Source of the DNA: CPC320 sp002684375
GTDB taxonomy: Bacteria > Pseudomonadota > Alphaproteobacteria > Rhodobacterales > Rhodobacteraceae
Reading direction: 5' to 3'
Assembly (NCBI GenBank): GCA_965662545.1
Contig: CBFIHZ010000013.1
Span: 26,518-90,517 of the forward strand
DNA length: 64,000 nt
The translations under genes and the position numbers were made by a program. This document shows positions 17,885 through 27,515 of this stretch, piece after piece. The notes beneath the pieces are model-generated. The model saw nothing but the letters and a program-made list of their open reading frames with translations. It did no database searches and was not told the origin of the DNA. Each line of letters opens with the position of its first letter. Within the stretch, counting starts at the first letter, position 1.

Positions 17885-18010
17885 TGTTGTCTCCTTGTTC
17901 TGCCCGCGATCTGTGCTGACTGCAGATGGTTTAACTGAATTTTATTGGAAAACACAACAACTTGTGTCCTAATCCTCAATAATTGTTGCCCACAATGGTA
18001 TTTTTTTTCA

Positions 18011-19495
18011 CTACAGGAAGGCTGTTTCATCAAAACTGCGCAATTTCCGGCTATGGATCCGATCAAACGGCATATTGCGCAACAATTCAGTCGCCTTAAT
18101 CCCAATCATCAAATGTTGCGCGACCTGAGCTTTGTAAAAATCCGACGCCATGCCCGGAAGTTTTAATTCACCATGCAGCGGCTTGTCTGAGACGCAGAGC
18201 AACGTCCCGTAAGGCACCCGAAACCGATATCCGTTTGCCGCGATTGTTGCACTTTCCATATCCAATGCCACCGCACGCGACTGGCTCAAACGTTGGACCG
18301 GTCCAGATTGATCGCGCAATTCCCAGTTGCGATTGTCCACTGTGGCGACGGTCCCAGTGCGCATAATCCGTTTCAGGTCATACCCTTGCAGTTTCGTGAC
18401 ATCCGCAACCGCTGTTTCAAGCGCAATCTGGATTTCAGCCAGTGCCGGAATTGGCACCCAGACCGGCAGGTCATCATCCAGAACCTTATCCTCGCGCAGA
18501 TAGGCATGTGCCAAGACGAAATCGCCCAGACGCTGGCTGTTGCGCAACCCTGCACAATGGCCAACCATCAGCCATGAATGGGGTCGCAGCACAGCGATGT
18601 GATCGGTAGCAGTCTTCGCATTTGATGGGCCTACGCCAATGTTTACCAGGGTAATCCCCGTCCCATCAGCCCGTTTCAAATGATAGCTTGGCATCTGCGG
18701 CAACCGCGGCACAGGCGCGATCACCCCGACCGGATCCGTCAATTCACAATTTCCCGAACTGACAAAACTTGTATAACCACTGGTAGGATCAGCCAGTTGT
18801 TGGCGCGCATAAGCTTCAAACTCGGCGACATAAAACTGATAGTTGGTCAGCAACACATAGCTTTGGAAGTGTTCGGGCGCTGTGGCGGTGTAATGCGCCA
18901 ATCTCGCCAACGAATAATCGACCCGTTGTGCCGTGAAAGGCGCCAGCGGTATCGTCCCATCCGGTGCCGCGACCGCAGGCCCGTTTACAATATCATCATT
19001 GGTGGTGTTGAGATCCGGCACATCAAACATGTCGCGCAAAGAAAACCCGGCAGCGCCATGCGACGGCACCACAGTGTCTTGATCGCCCTGTATCGCAAAA
19101 TGAATTGGGATCGGCGTTTGCGAGGCACCAATCCAAACGGGTACACCATGATTTTTCAACAGCAGTCCAATTTGCTGAATGAGATAACTGCGAAACAAGT
19201 CGGGGCGGGTCACAGTGGTGCTATATGGCCCCGGCCCTGCAACATGACCAAAACTCAATCGACTGTCGGCTTGCAGAAAGCTGGTCGTGGTAATCCTGAT
19301 TTCAGGATAATAGGCGCGATAATGCTGCTGCGTGGGGCCATCGCGCATCGTCTCGGCAAACCGCGCGGCCAAATAGTCAGTCGCCAAATCGTAGAGTAAT
19401 TGCAATCTGTCCACGGCCGCTTCGGCAGATTGAAATTCTTCCGCTTCAGGCACCTGTGGACTTAAGAGAGTTGTGTCCGGTGCGTTTAATGTCAT
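18011..19495 (-). CDS. amn: AMP nucleosidase
   Basis: A 494-residue enzyme that hydrolyses AMP to adenine and ribose-5-phosphate. The C-terminal nucleoside phosphorylase-like domain contains LVNIGVGPSNAKTATDHIA, WLMVGHCAGLRNSQ, YLREDKVLDDDLP and ALDMESATIAANGYRFRVPYGTLLCVSDKPLHGE in part, all typical. The N-terminal regulatory domain (FSYGHV-like LSFGHVAGPGPYSTTVTRP) is present, and the length is the family norm. It controls adenylate levels when ATP is high. The flanking short regions hold no other gene. Confidence 0.95.
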   Translation of the reverse strand: MTLNAPDTTLLSPQVPEAEEFQSAEAAVDRLQLLYDLATDYLAARFAETMRDGPTQQHYRAYYPEIRITTTSFLQADSRLSFGHVAGPGPYSTTVTRPDLFRSYLIQQIGLLLKNHGVPVWIGASQTPIPIHFAIQGDQDTVVPSHGAAGFSLRDMFDVPDLNTTNDDIVNGPAVAAPDGTIPLAPFTAQRVDYSLARLAHYTATAPEHFQSYVLLTNYQFYVAEFEAYARQQLADPTSGYTSFVSSGNCELTDPVGVIAPVPRLPQMPSYHLKRADGTGITLVNIGVGPSNAKTATDHIAVLRPHSWLMVGHCAGLRNSQRLGDFVLAHAYLREDKVLDDDLPVWVPIPALAEIQIALETAVADVTKLQGYDLKRIMRTGTVATVDNRNWELRDQSGPVQRLSQSRAVALDMESATIAANGYRFRVPYGTLLCVSDKPLHGELKLPGMASDFYKAQVAQHLMIGIKATELLRNMPFDRIHSRKLRSFDETAFL

Positions 19496-19655
19496 CGTTA
19501 TCTTCCTTTGCGATCAAAAGTCATCGTGCCAAAGTCACTGTTTTATATTAAAGGCTATGCCGGCCTGAGTTGGGCAGCAAGTACCCCCAAAGTTGACATG
19601 CAAGGCCTTTAGGAGCAAGCTGCGTTGTATTTTAACATGTGAATTGGAACCCGGT

Positions 19656-20081
19656 ATGGATTTTGAAACCGTAGATCCCGCAGATTTCGGAACCTCATTA
19701 ACCGGTATCGGTATAAACCTTCTGGTGCGGGATGTGCAGGCCGAAACACGGTTTCTCACGCAGGTTTTTCAGATGCAAGGGCACCGCATCTCAGCAGATT
19801 TTGCGATAATGCAGCATCAGAGTCAGCTTTTGCAACTGCACAGCGATGGCACTTACTTTAGCCACCCGCTGCTGGATCTGCTGCCTGAGAATCCTCCACG
19901 CGGCGCAGGCTGTGAGATACGGCTATATCACTGTGATCCCGATCAGGCGGCAGACAAGGCCGAGCACGCCGGCGGCATGGTTCTGCAGCCACCCACGGAC
20001 AAACCGCACGGTTTGCGCGAATGTTATATCCTATGTCCCGATGGCTATGCTTGGGTGCCCAGTCTGGCGATCAAAAGTTAA
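19656..20081 (+). CDS. VOC (glyoxalase/bleomycin-resistance fold) family protein
   Basis: About 141 residues with one VOC fold: GIGINLLVRDVQAETRFLTQVF at the first beta strand and LQPPTDKPHGLRECYILCPDGYAWVP at the end. The metal site and substrate cannot be assigned. The start is uncertain: the ATG at 19656 directly precedes the conserved DFETVDPADFG, but coding-like sequence seems to reach further upstream (LTCELEPG), where only TTG (19644, 19593), CTG or ATT codons are available. An AGGAG box lies at 19611-19615, too far from the ATG to serve it. Confidence 0.75.
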   Translation: MDFETVDPADFGTSLTGIGINLLVRDVQAETRFLTQVFQMQGHRISADFAIMQHQSQLLQLHSDGTYFSHPLLDLLPENPPRGAGCEIRLYHCDPDQAADKAEHAGGMVLQPPTDKPHGLRECYILCPDGYAWVPSLAIKS

Positions 20082-20157
20082 GCAAAACCAACGCTCAGGT
20101 GAAGCTCAGCACGCTGTTCAAACTGCGGCGTCATATCTGAAATATAGGCGGCTAGGC

Positions 20158-21030
20158 TCAATTTTTATAGATGATGTCTGTCCGGCACGCAGGTGTGGTC
20201 ATCCAGTCCCAATAGCTCTGATGGATACTCTGCGTCGCCGAGCCAGAAACTCCTCATACAAAAACCGTCTCATCGACTTTTACGATAGGAATATGCCCAC
20301 CCGCAAAAGAGGAAATAAACACGTCATCCGCATCCAAAAATACGGTGTGTGGCACAGGTCGAATATCAACCTGCAGGCCCAGTTCTGTGGCAATCTCCAA
20401 AACGGTTCGGTGGGTAATACCGGATAAAACCCCATGCCACGAGGTAAAAAGCTTGCCATGTTTAAACGCAAAGACACTGAATCCGGGACCTTCGGTGATA
20501 TTTCGGCCTGTATCAGTTAAAATAAGAGCTTCAAAACCGGCGTCTTTGGCCTCGGAAAAACCATTGGTAAAATCACCCCAATGATAGTTTTTCACGATGG
20601 GGTCGACGCTACCATCTGGGATACGCCAGACAGATTGCGCAAGGCAATCGCTGGCCCCCTTTGCAACCACTTCGGGTGAAATGACCTGCACATAGGGTAC
20701 ACACTGGACATAGAAAAAATTTCGGCAGTGCCTTATATCGCGGCTTCCGGCAATTGTTGGGGCGCCCCGGCTGCAGACCATAGCGACTTAGATATTGTGC
20801 AATCCAGGGGCCGCCACTATCTGGGTCAACGCGGACTGGATCGCAGCACGGGTCATGTCAGGATCAAGATGCAACGCCACCATAGAAGCCTCAAACCGGT
20901 CGAGATAGACGGACAAGCGAAACATACCGCCCTTCCAGACCGAGACCACATCGTAGGTGATGTCACAATGGATCAACCCCCAAGTCGGTGACCGGGATGC
21001 AGGTCTCCCTTATTGGAGTGATACGCCTCC
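20158..21030 (-). pseudogene. Class IV (branched-chain type) aminotransferase, broken
   Basis: A PLP-dependent class IV aminotransferase homologue. Its body is readable: CDITYDVVSVWKGGMFRLSV, then after a stop MVCSRGAPTIAGSRD, CRNFFYVQCVPYVQV, the catalytic-lysine stretch DPIVKNYHWGDF, ITEGPGFSVFAF, and DADDVFISSFAGG. Three lesions are seen. An in-frame TAA at 20785-20787 stands where the family has a Tyr-type residue. An in-frame TGA at 20254-20256 is followed by the family C-terminus GVSGSATQSIHQSYWDWMTT, which runs to a natural stop at 20158. An extra base near 20985 puts IPVTD and WGL in different frames. The 5' end is only roughly placed. Confidence 0.85.
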
Positions 21031-21153
21031 GTATCCATGCAGCACCCGCCGAAAATACATCTTCCAAACCCGTCAATCTGCCCGCATATAGACCGCACAG
21101 CCGTGATAGATTAGGGTGCCCGTCATAGCGATGTAATGGCACGGGTCAATGTG

Positions 21154-21825
21154 ATGAGACGGGTATATGTGATACTGACACTGGCGCTTTGTGCGTTTGC
21201 GGCACCGCTCGCCGGTGAACCTGTGGCGGCAGTCACAGCGGACGGACGAACATTGCTTATCAATGACGATGGCACTTGGGTTGAGGCCAGTGAACCCGTT
21301 CCAATGGATAATAAAAGATATTTTACCCTGCCGCCCGCCACGAACCAAGAGCCACCATCGGCGGCAAAATCCGGCGGCACATCCGGGGTGAAAATTGAGC
21401 TGCCTAATTGCATAAACGCCACGGCGCGGGCGGTCCAATTGATTGATCGCAACAACACATTTGATTTGGTGTTTGTCCTGGTAAACAACGAAACCACAAG
21501 GTTTATGGTTTTTGACCCGATGAAAGCCAGCCAAGCGCGCCAAAGCCTGTTTGCCAATACCCGGTCAGGTATTGATGTCGTGGACAACCTCGGCAACAAC
21601 TATGATTGGCAGGCCTCAGATTTTGCCGAAGGGCAATTAACCAAAGTCAAGATTTTGCCTGCGAGTGAGGCCACAATCCTATTTCCAGTTGACGAAAGTC
21701 TCATGCAGCAGGCGGATAAAATCAGCCTCAATCTGTCTGGAATGGTGATGAACGGACGTGATTTGCAATGTCAGCAGATTGTCCTCGAATTTGACAGCGC
21801 AATCTGGACATTTGCCGGCGGCTGA
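21154..21825 (+). CDS. Exported protein of unknown function
   Basis: About 223 residues. A clear signal peptide (MRRVYVILTLALCAFAAPLAG) is followed by VTADGRTLLINDDGTWVEA, a DG-R-T-x-L-x-DDGTW pattern found in several small exported proteins. The rest is probably beta-rich and includes two cysteines (in LPNCINATARA and DLQCQQIV) that could pair in the periplasm. I do not recognise a family with a known role. The ATG at 21154 was chosen because it puts the signal peptide at the terminus. It stands alone between a pseudogene and the exopolysaccharide locus. Confidence 0.75.
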   Translation: MRRVYVILTLALCAFAAPLAGEPVAAVTADGRTLLINDDGTWVEASEPVPMDNKRYFTLPPATNQEPPSAAKSGGTSGVKIELPNCINATARAVQLIDRNNTFDLVFVLVNNETTRFMVFDPMKASQARQSLFANTRSGIDVVDNLGNNYDWQASDFAEGQLTKVKILPASEATILFPVDESLMQQADKISLNLSGMVMNGRDLQCQQIVLEFDSAIWTFAGG

Positions 21826-22044
21826 AAAACGGAGTGGCGGTCAAGGCACCCAAAAAATTTAGCCCACTGCGCTATTAAAAGAGCTGTGGGCGTTGACCAG
21901 TAAATAAAAGGCCACCCAAAAACCTGCGACCCAACGACTTGGCTTACCGCCTATTTACAAGACAGACTTTTGTAAAACCGAACAATCCAGTTTCAGGCCA
22001 AATTTCTACACTTTCAAAGGTGTTGAAGTTCGAAAGTCCTGGTC

Positions 22045-22281
22045 TTAGTTGACTGTGTCTGTAGTCCCGGAAGTGCCCCCACCGGCCACAGCCGCCACCA
22101 GAACAACAGCACCAATTGCCAATGGAACTGCACCAATTGCCACACCACCAATCACGACGCCGCCGGCACCAGCGCCAGCTGCCGCAGCTGCACCTGCACC
22201 AGTACCAGCGGCACCCTGTGCTGCTGCACTGTTGGCAAGCGCCAAACACATAATGCCTGCCGTCGTTATTTTCTTAAACAT
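22045..22281 (-). CDS. YjbE/GfcA-like small exported Gly/Ala-rich protein
   Basis: A 78-residue protein with signal peptide (MFKKITTAGIMCLALANSAAAQ) and a mature part of almost only Gly, Ala and Val ending GGGTSGTTDTVN. Composition, length and position match YjbE/GfcA, the first protein of the yjbEFGH exopolysaccharide operon in enterobacteria, although gene order is reversed here. A strong GGAGG ribosome site precedes the ATG at 22281. The role of YjbE is not known. It lies 83 bases downstream of the YjbF-like gene on the same strand. Low sequence complexity makes the family call tentative. Confidence 0.7.
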   Translation of the reverse strand: MFKKITTAGIMCLALANSAAAQGAAGTGAGAAAAAGAGAGGVVIGGVAIGAVPLAIGAVVLVAAVAGGGTSGTTDTVN

Positions 22282-22364
22282 ATGAACCTCCAAAGGTGAT
22301 TATTCGTACTAAATTAAAATAAAACGAGCTACGCTAATACACAACCTTAAGTAAAACGGCTACA

Positions 22365-23021
22365 CTAAAGAAGTTTTTCGGTCAAGGCATATCCCAAGCT
22401 AAAATTCAAAAATTGCTGCGATTTATGCACAACCTTGGCGTGATCCACCCAATATATATTTGTAAAACTTTGGTCTGGATTGAAGCATGTTTCAGAAAAC
22501 CTTTTTGTTTCAATACGGATCTCAAAAATCGTCACGGTTTCAACAGATTGGAATTGCAAACGGCACTGATATGTCACGATTTGGTCCCGATTATCGCCGG
22601 TTAGGTATTTGTAGGTTCGATCATAGCGCCCCCCGCCTTTTTCCAACCCTTCTATCGTTGGAACAGAATCGGCAAACATAAGATCAAATGGCAGCCCACG
22701 TGTTGCGACAACCACACCTTTGTGCAAGGTAAATGATGCGCCATCGGCCCCAAACCAAGTGTCTGGTTGCTGGCGTTGCCCGGGAAGCAGCGCCAGAGTG
22801 CCCGCAGACTGAATTTTTGGAATTTCAGCGAGCAGCAAAGGTATATTTGCCGCATCAATGGCCGCCCGTGTAAGAACCTGTCTCGGATCGACCGGGGCGG
22901 GCGTTTTAAATTGAGAGACAAAAGCTTTGACCGTTTCTGAAAGTGCGGTGTCTCGGTCTTTGGCCGAACTGCAGCCGACACTGATCATAATCAACCCGAC
23001 ACCTATCAATCGTCGTATCAT
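22365..23021 (-). CDS. yjbF: YjbF/GfcB-like lipoprotein (group 4 capsule / exopolysaccharide)
   Basis: A 218-residue lipoprotein with lipobox ISVGCSSA (Cys17). The body, with IPLLLAEIPKIQSAGTL, VVATRGLPFDLMFAD and QIVTYQCRLQF, fits the YjbF/GfcB family, whose members are periplasmic lipoproteins needed for some exopolysaccharides but without a defined biochemistry. Its start (23021) overlaps the yjbH stop in an ATGA, so it is translated with it. The YjbG/GfcC partner of the enterobacterial operon is not seen. Confidence 0.82.
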   Translation of the reverse strand: MIRRLIGVGLIMISVGCSSAKDRDTALSETVKAFVSQFKTPAPVDPRQVLTRAAIDAANIPLLLAEIPKIQSAGTLALLPGQRQQPDTWFGADGASFTLHKGVVVATRGLPFDLMFADSVPTIEGLEKGGGRYDRTYKYLTGDNRDQIVTYQCRLQFQSVETVTIFEIRIETKRFSETCFNPDQSFTNIYWVDHAKVVHKSQQFLNFSLGYALTEKLL

Positions 23022-25117
23022 CGCCAGAACCTCGCCCATTCCCGCCCCATATCAACCCGCTGCGCATGTTGGATCAACGGGTACAAACGGTGGTTTACAT
23101 GCAACCGGGCGCCACCATCCCGACCGATTATTTGAATTGGCGTTTGCATCACCAGAGGGCTGGGTTTTCCAAGGATCCAGTCCAAGGGAATATCCACCCT
23201 AAGCCCTTTGTCAAAAGATCCCTCACCAAAGGTTTCAAACGGCACATCGGTCAATGTGGCCCACGCTCCAAACCGCCATCCATTACTGGTCACGCGATTG
23301 ACCGACAGCGTTACCCCTTTGTCACCTGCCAGATATTGCCCGATATCAAGCTGACCTTCGAAACGGCCGCCAAAATCATAATAGGCGCTGACATGTCCGG
23401 TAAACACATCATAGGGCCTGAGACCAAATCGCATATCAAAATCACGCTGACGCACTTTGTTCAACTCGATGCCAAGGCCCCAGTTTTGGTTGGTCGGCTG
23501 CCACAAATATTCGGCTGAAACCCCGGCATACATCTCTTCTAGATAGCCGCCGGTCAGCCTGACATAGCCGGTTGCATGAGGTTTTGTCAGATAATTTAGG
23601 GTCAGATATTCCAGACCCGGATCACCCTGTTTGTGATAATGCTTATGATCACTTCTGACATGTGGCAGCACAGAGTCTGAATCGCGTTCTATGCTATCCA
23701 AGTTACCGATCACCTGTTTATGGATCCCAAACTCAACAAAACTGGAGGCCGAAAAGACGTATTCCGATTCCAAAGCCACGCCAAATTCAAAGCGAACTGG
23801 CTGGTCAGGATCAAAAAGACCATAATCAAAATAGGGCCGAATGCGCCAATAAAATGATGATTTCTCCTCTGGAGCGGATACCAGCGATTTGACATCCCTG
23901 AAAGCCACTTGATCCATAAATTCTTTGGCTGGTGCGAGGTTGAATTCATACGCAACCAGAGACTCACGCGAAATTTCAACAGAGGTAAGCGGCAGGTTTT
24001 TCTCAACCAGATCAATGACAAATATGGTGATCTCATCCCCAAAATACCGACTGGCAATCCGGGCCGCGCGCCCCACGGCCTGCGATGACGACCGATAGCG
24101 GAGGTTTTCGATTTGCAACCGCGCTGTGGTGCCGGTTATCTCATGACCGACCGGATTAAATCCGTCTGCCTTCAACACTTTATATAAAGTGCGCACATCG
24201 GTTTGTGCAGGAGGCAACCCGAGCGGGCGACTGAGATCACGGCGAACCGGAAGCGGCGCCAAATCCCAGCCTGATCCGTTTGAAGTTTTTTTGGGATCGG
24301 CAATAACAGAAACCGAAAATGCCAGCTTACTGCCGCCAAGCCAGTACAATCCATATGATCTTGTCCCGCTTTTGGCCACATATGTCGCGCCGTAATTCCA
24401 TGGCGTCTTCACCACATGACCGTATGTTTGTGTCTCATGTGTGTACGCGTCGGAACTGTACTCAAGTTTTGCGGTCAATTGATCATTCACCGGCCAGGAA
24501 AGACCCCCAAAAACTGCGGCATCGCCACGGAACCAACCATTGGCTTCCACTTCACCACCCACGCCAACTTCGCGGGCCGGGCGGGTATCAAACTTGGATG
24601 AAACCCCGCTCAACGGGTTCTTAAAACCGTTGTGCGATCCGTAACGGCCCCACCCCAAACCAACAGAGGCTTTAAGCGGGCCCATGGTCTTGGTGCCAAC
24701 CACATATTCCCCACTGAACACCCCCGTGCCGATAAAATCCTGCACCCCCAAGGAAATTGCCGGCATCAAGCGCGTTTCCGGCCTCACTTGATAGCGTAGG
24801 TCAAAACTCCGATCCCAGTGCTGGCGCGCATCGCCTGTCCACTCTTTGTAAAGAGTTGAGTACCGGAAACTCCCCGACAAGCCGGGAAGTATCTGAAACG
24901 TCAGCGTCGACCGGATTTGGCCGTTAAAACCGGACAGGCTAAACGCAACGCTTGCATCAGGCGCGTTCTCACTGGTTGGCATGTCAATCAGACCCGGAGT
25001 GCCATACAGGCCATGGGTCGGGCCGTTGGCGACACCTGCGACCGCACCACCTGTATCAAGCATTAAAATCAGAACCAAGCCCTGGCTGGACCGCCGTGCC
25101 AATCGTAGAAATTTCAT
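23018..25117 (-). CDS. yjbH: YjbH/GfcD-like outer-membrane exopolysaccharide protein
   Basis: A 699-residue protein with signal peptide and the family opening GLYGTPGLIDMPTSENAPD, followed by alternating beta-barrel-like strands such as YSTLYKEWTGDARQHWDRSFD in part, WGRYGSHNGFKNP and YLTLNYLTKPHATGYV. YjbH/GfcD is thought to form an outer-membrane barrel in polysaccharide export. C-terminal strand DMGREWARFWR is typical. The gene heads a three-gene operon with the YjbF-like and YjbE-like genes. It is divergent from the Wzz-like gene across a 400-bp control region. Confidence 0.9.
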   Translation of the reverse strand: MKFLRLARRSSQGLVLILMLDTGGAVAGVANGPTHGLYGTPGLIDMPTSENAPDASVAFSLSGFNGQIRSTLTFQILPGLSGSFRYSTLYKEWTGDARQHWDRSFDLRYQVRPETRLMPAISLGVQDFIGTGVFSGEYVVGTKTMGPLKASVGLGWGRYGSHNGFKNPLSGVSSKFDTRPAREVGVGGEVEANGWFRGDAAVFGGLSWPVNDQLTAKLEYSSDAYTHETQTYGHVVKTPWNYGATYVAKSGTRSYGLYWLGGSKLAFSVSVIADPKKTSNGSGWDLAPLPVRRDLSRPLGLPPAQTDVRTLYKVLKADGFNPVGHEITGTTARLQIENLRYRSSSQAVGRAARIASRYFGDEITIFVIDLVEKNLPLTSVEISRESLVAYEFNLAPAKEFMDQVAFRDVKSLVSAPEEKSSFYWRIRPYFDYGLFDPDQPVRFEFGVALESEYVFSASSFVEFGIHKQVIGNLDSIERDSDSVLPHVRSDHKHYHKQGDPGLEYLTLNYLTKPHATGYVRLTGGYLEEMYAGVSAEYLWQPTNQNWGLGIELNKVRQRDFDMRFGLRPYDVFTGHVSAYYDFGGRFEGQLDIGQYLAGDKGVTLSVNRVTSNGWRFGAWATLTDVPFETFGEGSFDKGLRVDIPLDWILGKPSPLVMQTPIQIIGRDGGARLHVNHRLYPLIQHAQRVDMGREWARFWR

Positions 25118-25520
25118 TTAAAGACCTAATTATAAACAATAAATTTTAAACGATAAAAAAATAATCTGTCACATATAATAATCGTATGTCACATTTTGAC
25201 CTTAAGCTAGACCACGGCCAGCATTTCAACCAAAAATTTTATTTTTGCTCTTTTCAGATAGGAAAAATTTAACAGAACAGTCTCATTTGCGCGCCCTCAA
25301 ACCGCATATTTCTAGCAAACTCTTGACCGGTTAAGAGTTGCCGCCGCTTTGACGAATACTGGGATTAAAAAGTCATCAACGTTCAGAACACGACAAGCTG
25401 CGTCTGGCACAAGCTCAAAGGGATAGACCCACAAAGTTCACCCTTATACATTGTATATCTGTCAAATTTGGCGCATGAGTAATTTATAGTCTCGCTTTAC
25501 CTTTCAAATATTTTCATATT
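25118..25520. promoter_or_regulatory. Divergent exopolysaccharide control region with TGTCACAT repeats
   Basis: A 403-bp AT-rich, gene-free stretch between yjbH and the Wzz-like gene. TGTCACAT occurs at 25167-25174 and again at 25187-25194, exactly 20 bp apart, on one face of the helix. The second copy also forms half of an inverted repeat GTCA-CATTT-TGAC (25188-25200). A further CTGTCAAATTTGG lies near 25459-25471, closer to the Wzz-like start. These look like binding sites for a regulator acting on one or both operons. No regulator gene is adjacent. Confidence 0.5.
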
Positions 25521-27506
25521 ATGACTGCAGATCTTGTAAAAATACATGCACCAAGTACAGATAATACCGCATATCAAGACGATGAAATCGATCTTGGTGA
25601 GTTGTTTGCCACGCTGTGGGCACGCAAGTTTTTTATCGTGGCACTTGCCAGTATCACCCTCAGTTTAGCAGCTGTCTACGCCTTCTTTGTGGTCAAACCT
25701 CTTTATGAATCACAATCCAGTTTTGTCCTAAACGAAAAATCCAACCTGCCAAATTTGGGTGACCTAGGGAGTTTGGCGTCACTGGCGGGTCTCACAGGCG
25801 GTGACCAAGGTAAGGCAGCGACCTTGATGGACCGTATCTTGTCGCGGGGTTTCATAGTCGAATTGGCAGAACATTCGGAATTGTCAAACGATCCCTTTTT
25901 CAACCCAGCTTTAAGTGGCCCAGGCAAGCGGGATAGGCTGCGCAGCCTCTTGGGAATTTCCAACTCAGAAAAGACACCGCTGACCTCAGATCAAATCACC
26001 GCCAGTCTCGTTGGTACATTCCGTAAAACTGTGACGGTCGATGTGAAATCAAACGGCCTGATAGAGATCAAAACCCAACATAGCGATCCGCGCAAAGCTG
26101 CACGTTTGGCCAATGATATTGTGACTAAAGTGCTCGATGACCTCTTGCTGGAAAAACGATCAAAAGACAGACAACAAATCGAATACCTCGCCTCAGAGCT
26201 TTTCATTGCGCAGGCAAAACTTGAAACCGCTGCTCAGGATATGCAGGCGTATGCTATTGAAAATAATCTTGCTGTCACCCAGGAATTTCAACGTGCCTCT
26301 GTTCAGCTGTCACGGATCAGGGAAACTGTAAAGACGCTGGAAGGCTACAATCAGATCATTGTCTTTCTAAGACAGACCAGATCACAGAACGCCCAATGGG
26401 ATGACGCGGCAAGAAAGTCGGCTTTTGCAAATTTTCCAGCCGCACAAGACCAAGGGTTCCAGAGTCTTATGGGGTGGTCTTCCAAAAACACTCGTCCAAA
26501 TCTGCCGTCAGAAAACACGCTTAATAAGGCTGCCCTGCAGATCAACCAACGCCTGGAACGGGTCAGGCAATCAATGACTGAGTTAGAGGTCCAGGCAAAA
26601 CGCGATGCTGAGAACGCGGTGAAACTGGCAGGATTACAGCGCACCATCAAAGTACAAGAAACCGTCTATGACGTTTTGGTGCGGCAATTCGAGACCCACA
26701 ATCTTACATCGGGTTATCAAACTGATGTCGGAGATCTTTACGAAGTTGCGGTTCCCGCGCTTGAGCCCACCACGCCAAAAATAAAGCTTATTCTTGCCCT
26801 CGGGCTTGTTTTGGGCTTGTTCTTGGGCAGTGGCCTAGCACTGGTTCTAGCCCTGCGTTCCGGGGTGCTTTATACAAAAAACACTGTTTCAGCCGCCGTA
26901 GGCTTGCCATTCAGCCCGCAAAAATCACTATCTGCGTTGAGGAAAGATCCAGCAGATGTCGGCAAGCTGGTGTCTTCTGTGCTTGGCCACTCAAATCCGG
27001 ACCTGGATGATTTTGCTGTGACCACTGCTGGGGACAAGGTGAAAACAATAGGAGTTTACGCCTTAAATCAAACAAGGACCGCGCGCGGTGCCGCGCTGTA
27101 TATCGGCCAGAAACTAGCAAAATTCAGTGGTGCAACCGCTGTTTTAGATCTTGCCGAAACGATCCCGACCAAAGGGCTAAAACCACTAGAACGCAGCCCG
27201 TCCGGTTTGACAGGATGGCAACTTACCGACGGGCTAACAGTGTTTAGATTGACGTCCGGTTTAGACGCGGCGTTCTCTGGTAAATATCAACCCGCTTTAT
27301 CTGAATTACAAACAGGGTCTTCCCATCTGGTTATCGTGTTTCCACCACTTGAAAACGGCCTCGCACTCGCACTCGCCAGCCGTAAACATGTGCAGAAAAC
27401 GCTGGTCGTGGCCACACCACGGCTTTGTTTGCGGGAAAACGCCGAGCGCATGAAAGCCCTCTTAAGGCGGATGTCAGTGACGGCACCGCTTTTGATCTGT
27501 GATTAG
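25521..27506 (+). CDS. Wzz/BY-kinase-type polysaccharide co-polymerase with kinase-dead C-domain
   Basis: A 661-residue polysaccharide co-polymerase. The N-terminal Wzz domain begins EIDLGELFATLWARKFFIV with the first membrane helix (about 36-58). A large periplasmic coiled-coil part includes LAGLTGGDQGKAATLMDRI and a GNVR-like helix pair. The second helix is near 421-443. The C-terminal domain (about 505-661) has the order of strands of a BY-kinase (KTIGVYAL, TAVLDLAE, HLVIVFPPLE) but the place of Walker A reads NQTRTARGA, with no GKS/T. No C-terminal tyrosine cluster is seen. It is therefore likely to set chain length or drive export without kinase activity. The Wza-like gene follows after nine bases. 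Confidence 0.85.
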   Translation: MTADLVKIHAPSTDNTAYQDDEIDLGELFATLWARKFFIVALASITLSLAAVYAFFVVKPLYESQSSFVLNEKSNLPNLGDLGSLASLAGLTGGDQGKAATLMDRILSRGFIVELAEHSELSNDPFFNPALSGPGKRDRLRSLLGISNSEKTPLTSDQITASLVGTFRKTVTVDVKSNGLIEIKTQHSDPRKAARLANDIVTKVLDDLLLEKRSKDRQQIEYLASELFIAQAKLETAAQDMQAYAIENNLAVTQEFQRASVQLSRIRETVKTLEGYNQIIVFLRQTRSQNAQWDDAARKSAFANFPAAQDQGFQSLMGWSSKNTRPNLPSENTLNKAALQINQRLERVRQSMTELEVQAKRDAENAVKLAGLQRTIKVQETVYDVLVRQFETHNLTSGYQTDVGDLYEVAVPALEPTTPKIKLILALGLVLGLFLGSGLALVLALRSGVLYTKNTVSAAVGLPFSPQKSLSALRKDPADVGKLVSSVLGHSNPDLDDFAVTTAGDKVKTIGVYALNQTRTARGAALYIGQKLAKFSGATAVLDLAETIPTKGLKPLERSPSGLTGWQLTDGLTVFRLTSGLDAAFSGKYQPALSELQTGSSHLVIVFPPLENGLALALASRKHVQKTLVVATPRLCLRENAERMKALLRRMSVTAPLLICD

Positions 27507-27515
27507 GATATTTTT

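Noticed and set aside
18680..19399. Plus-strand frame of about 240 codons opposite amn
   Set aside because: It lies fully inside the conserved AMP nucleosidase gene and has shadow-like composition.
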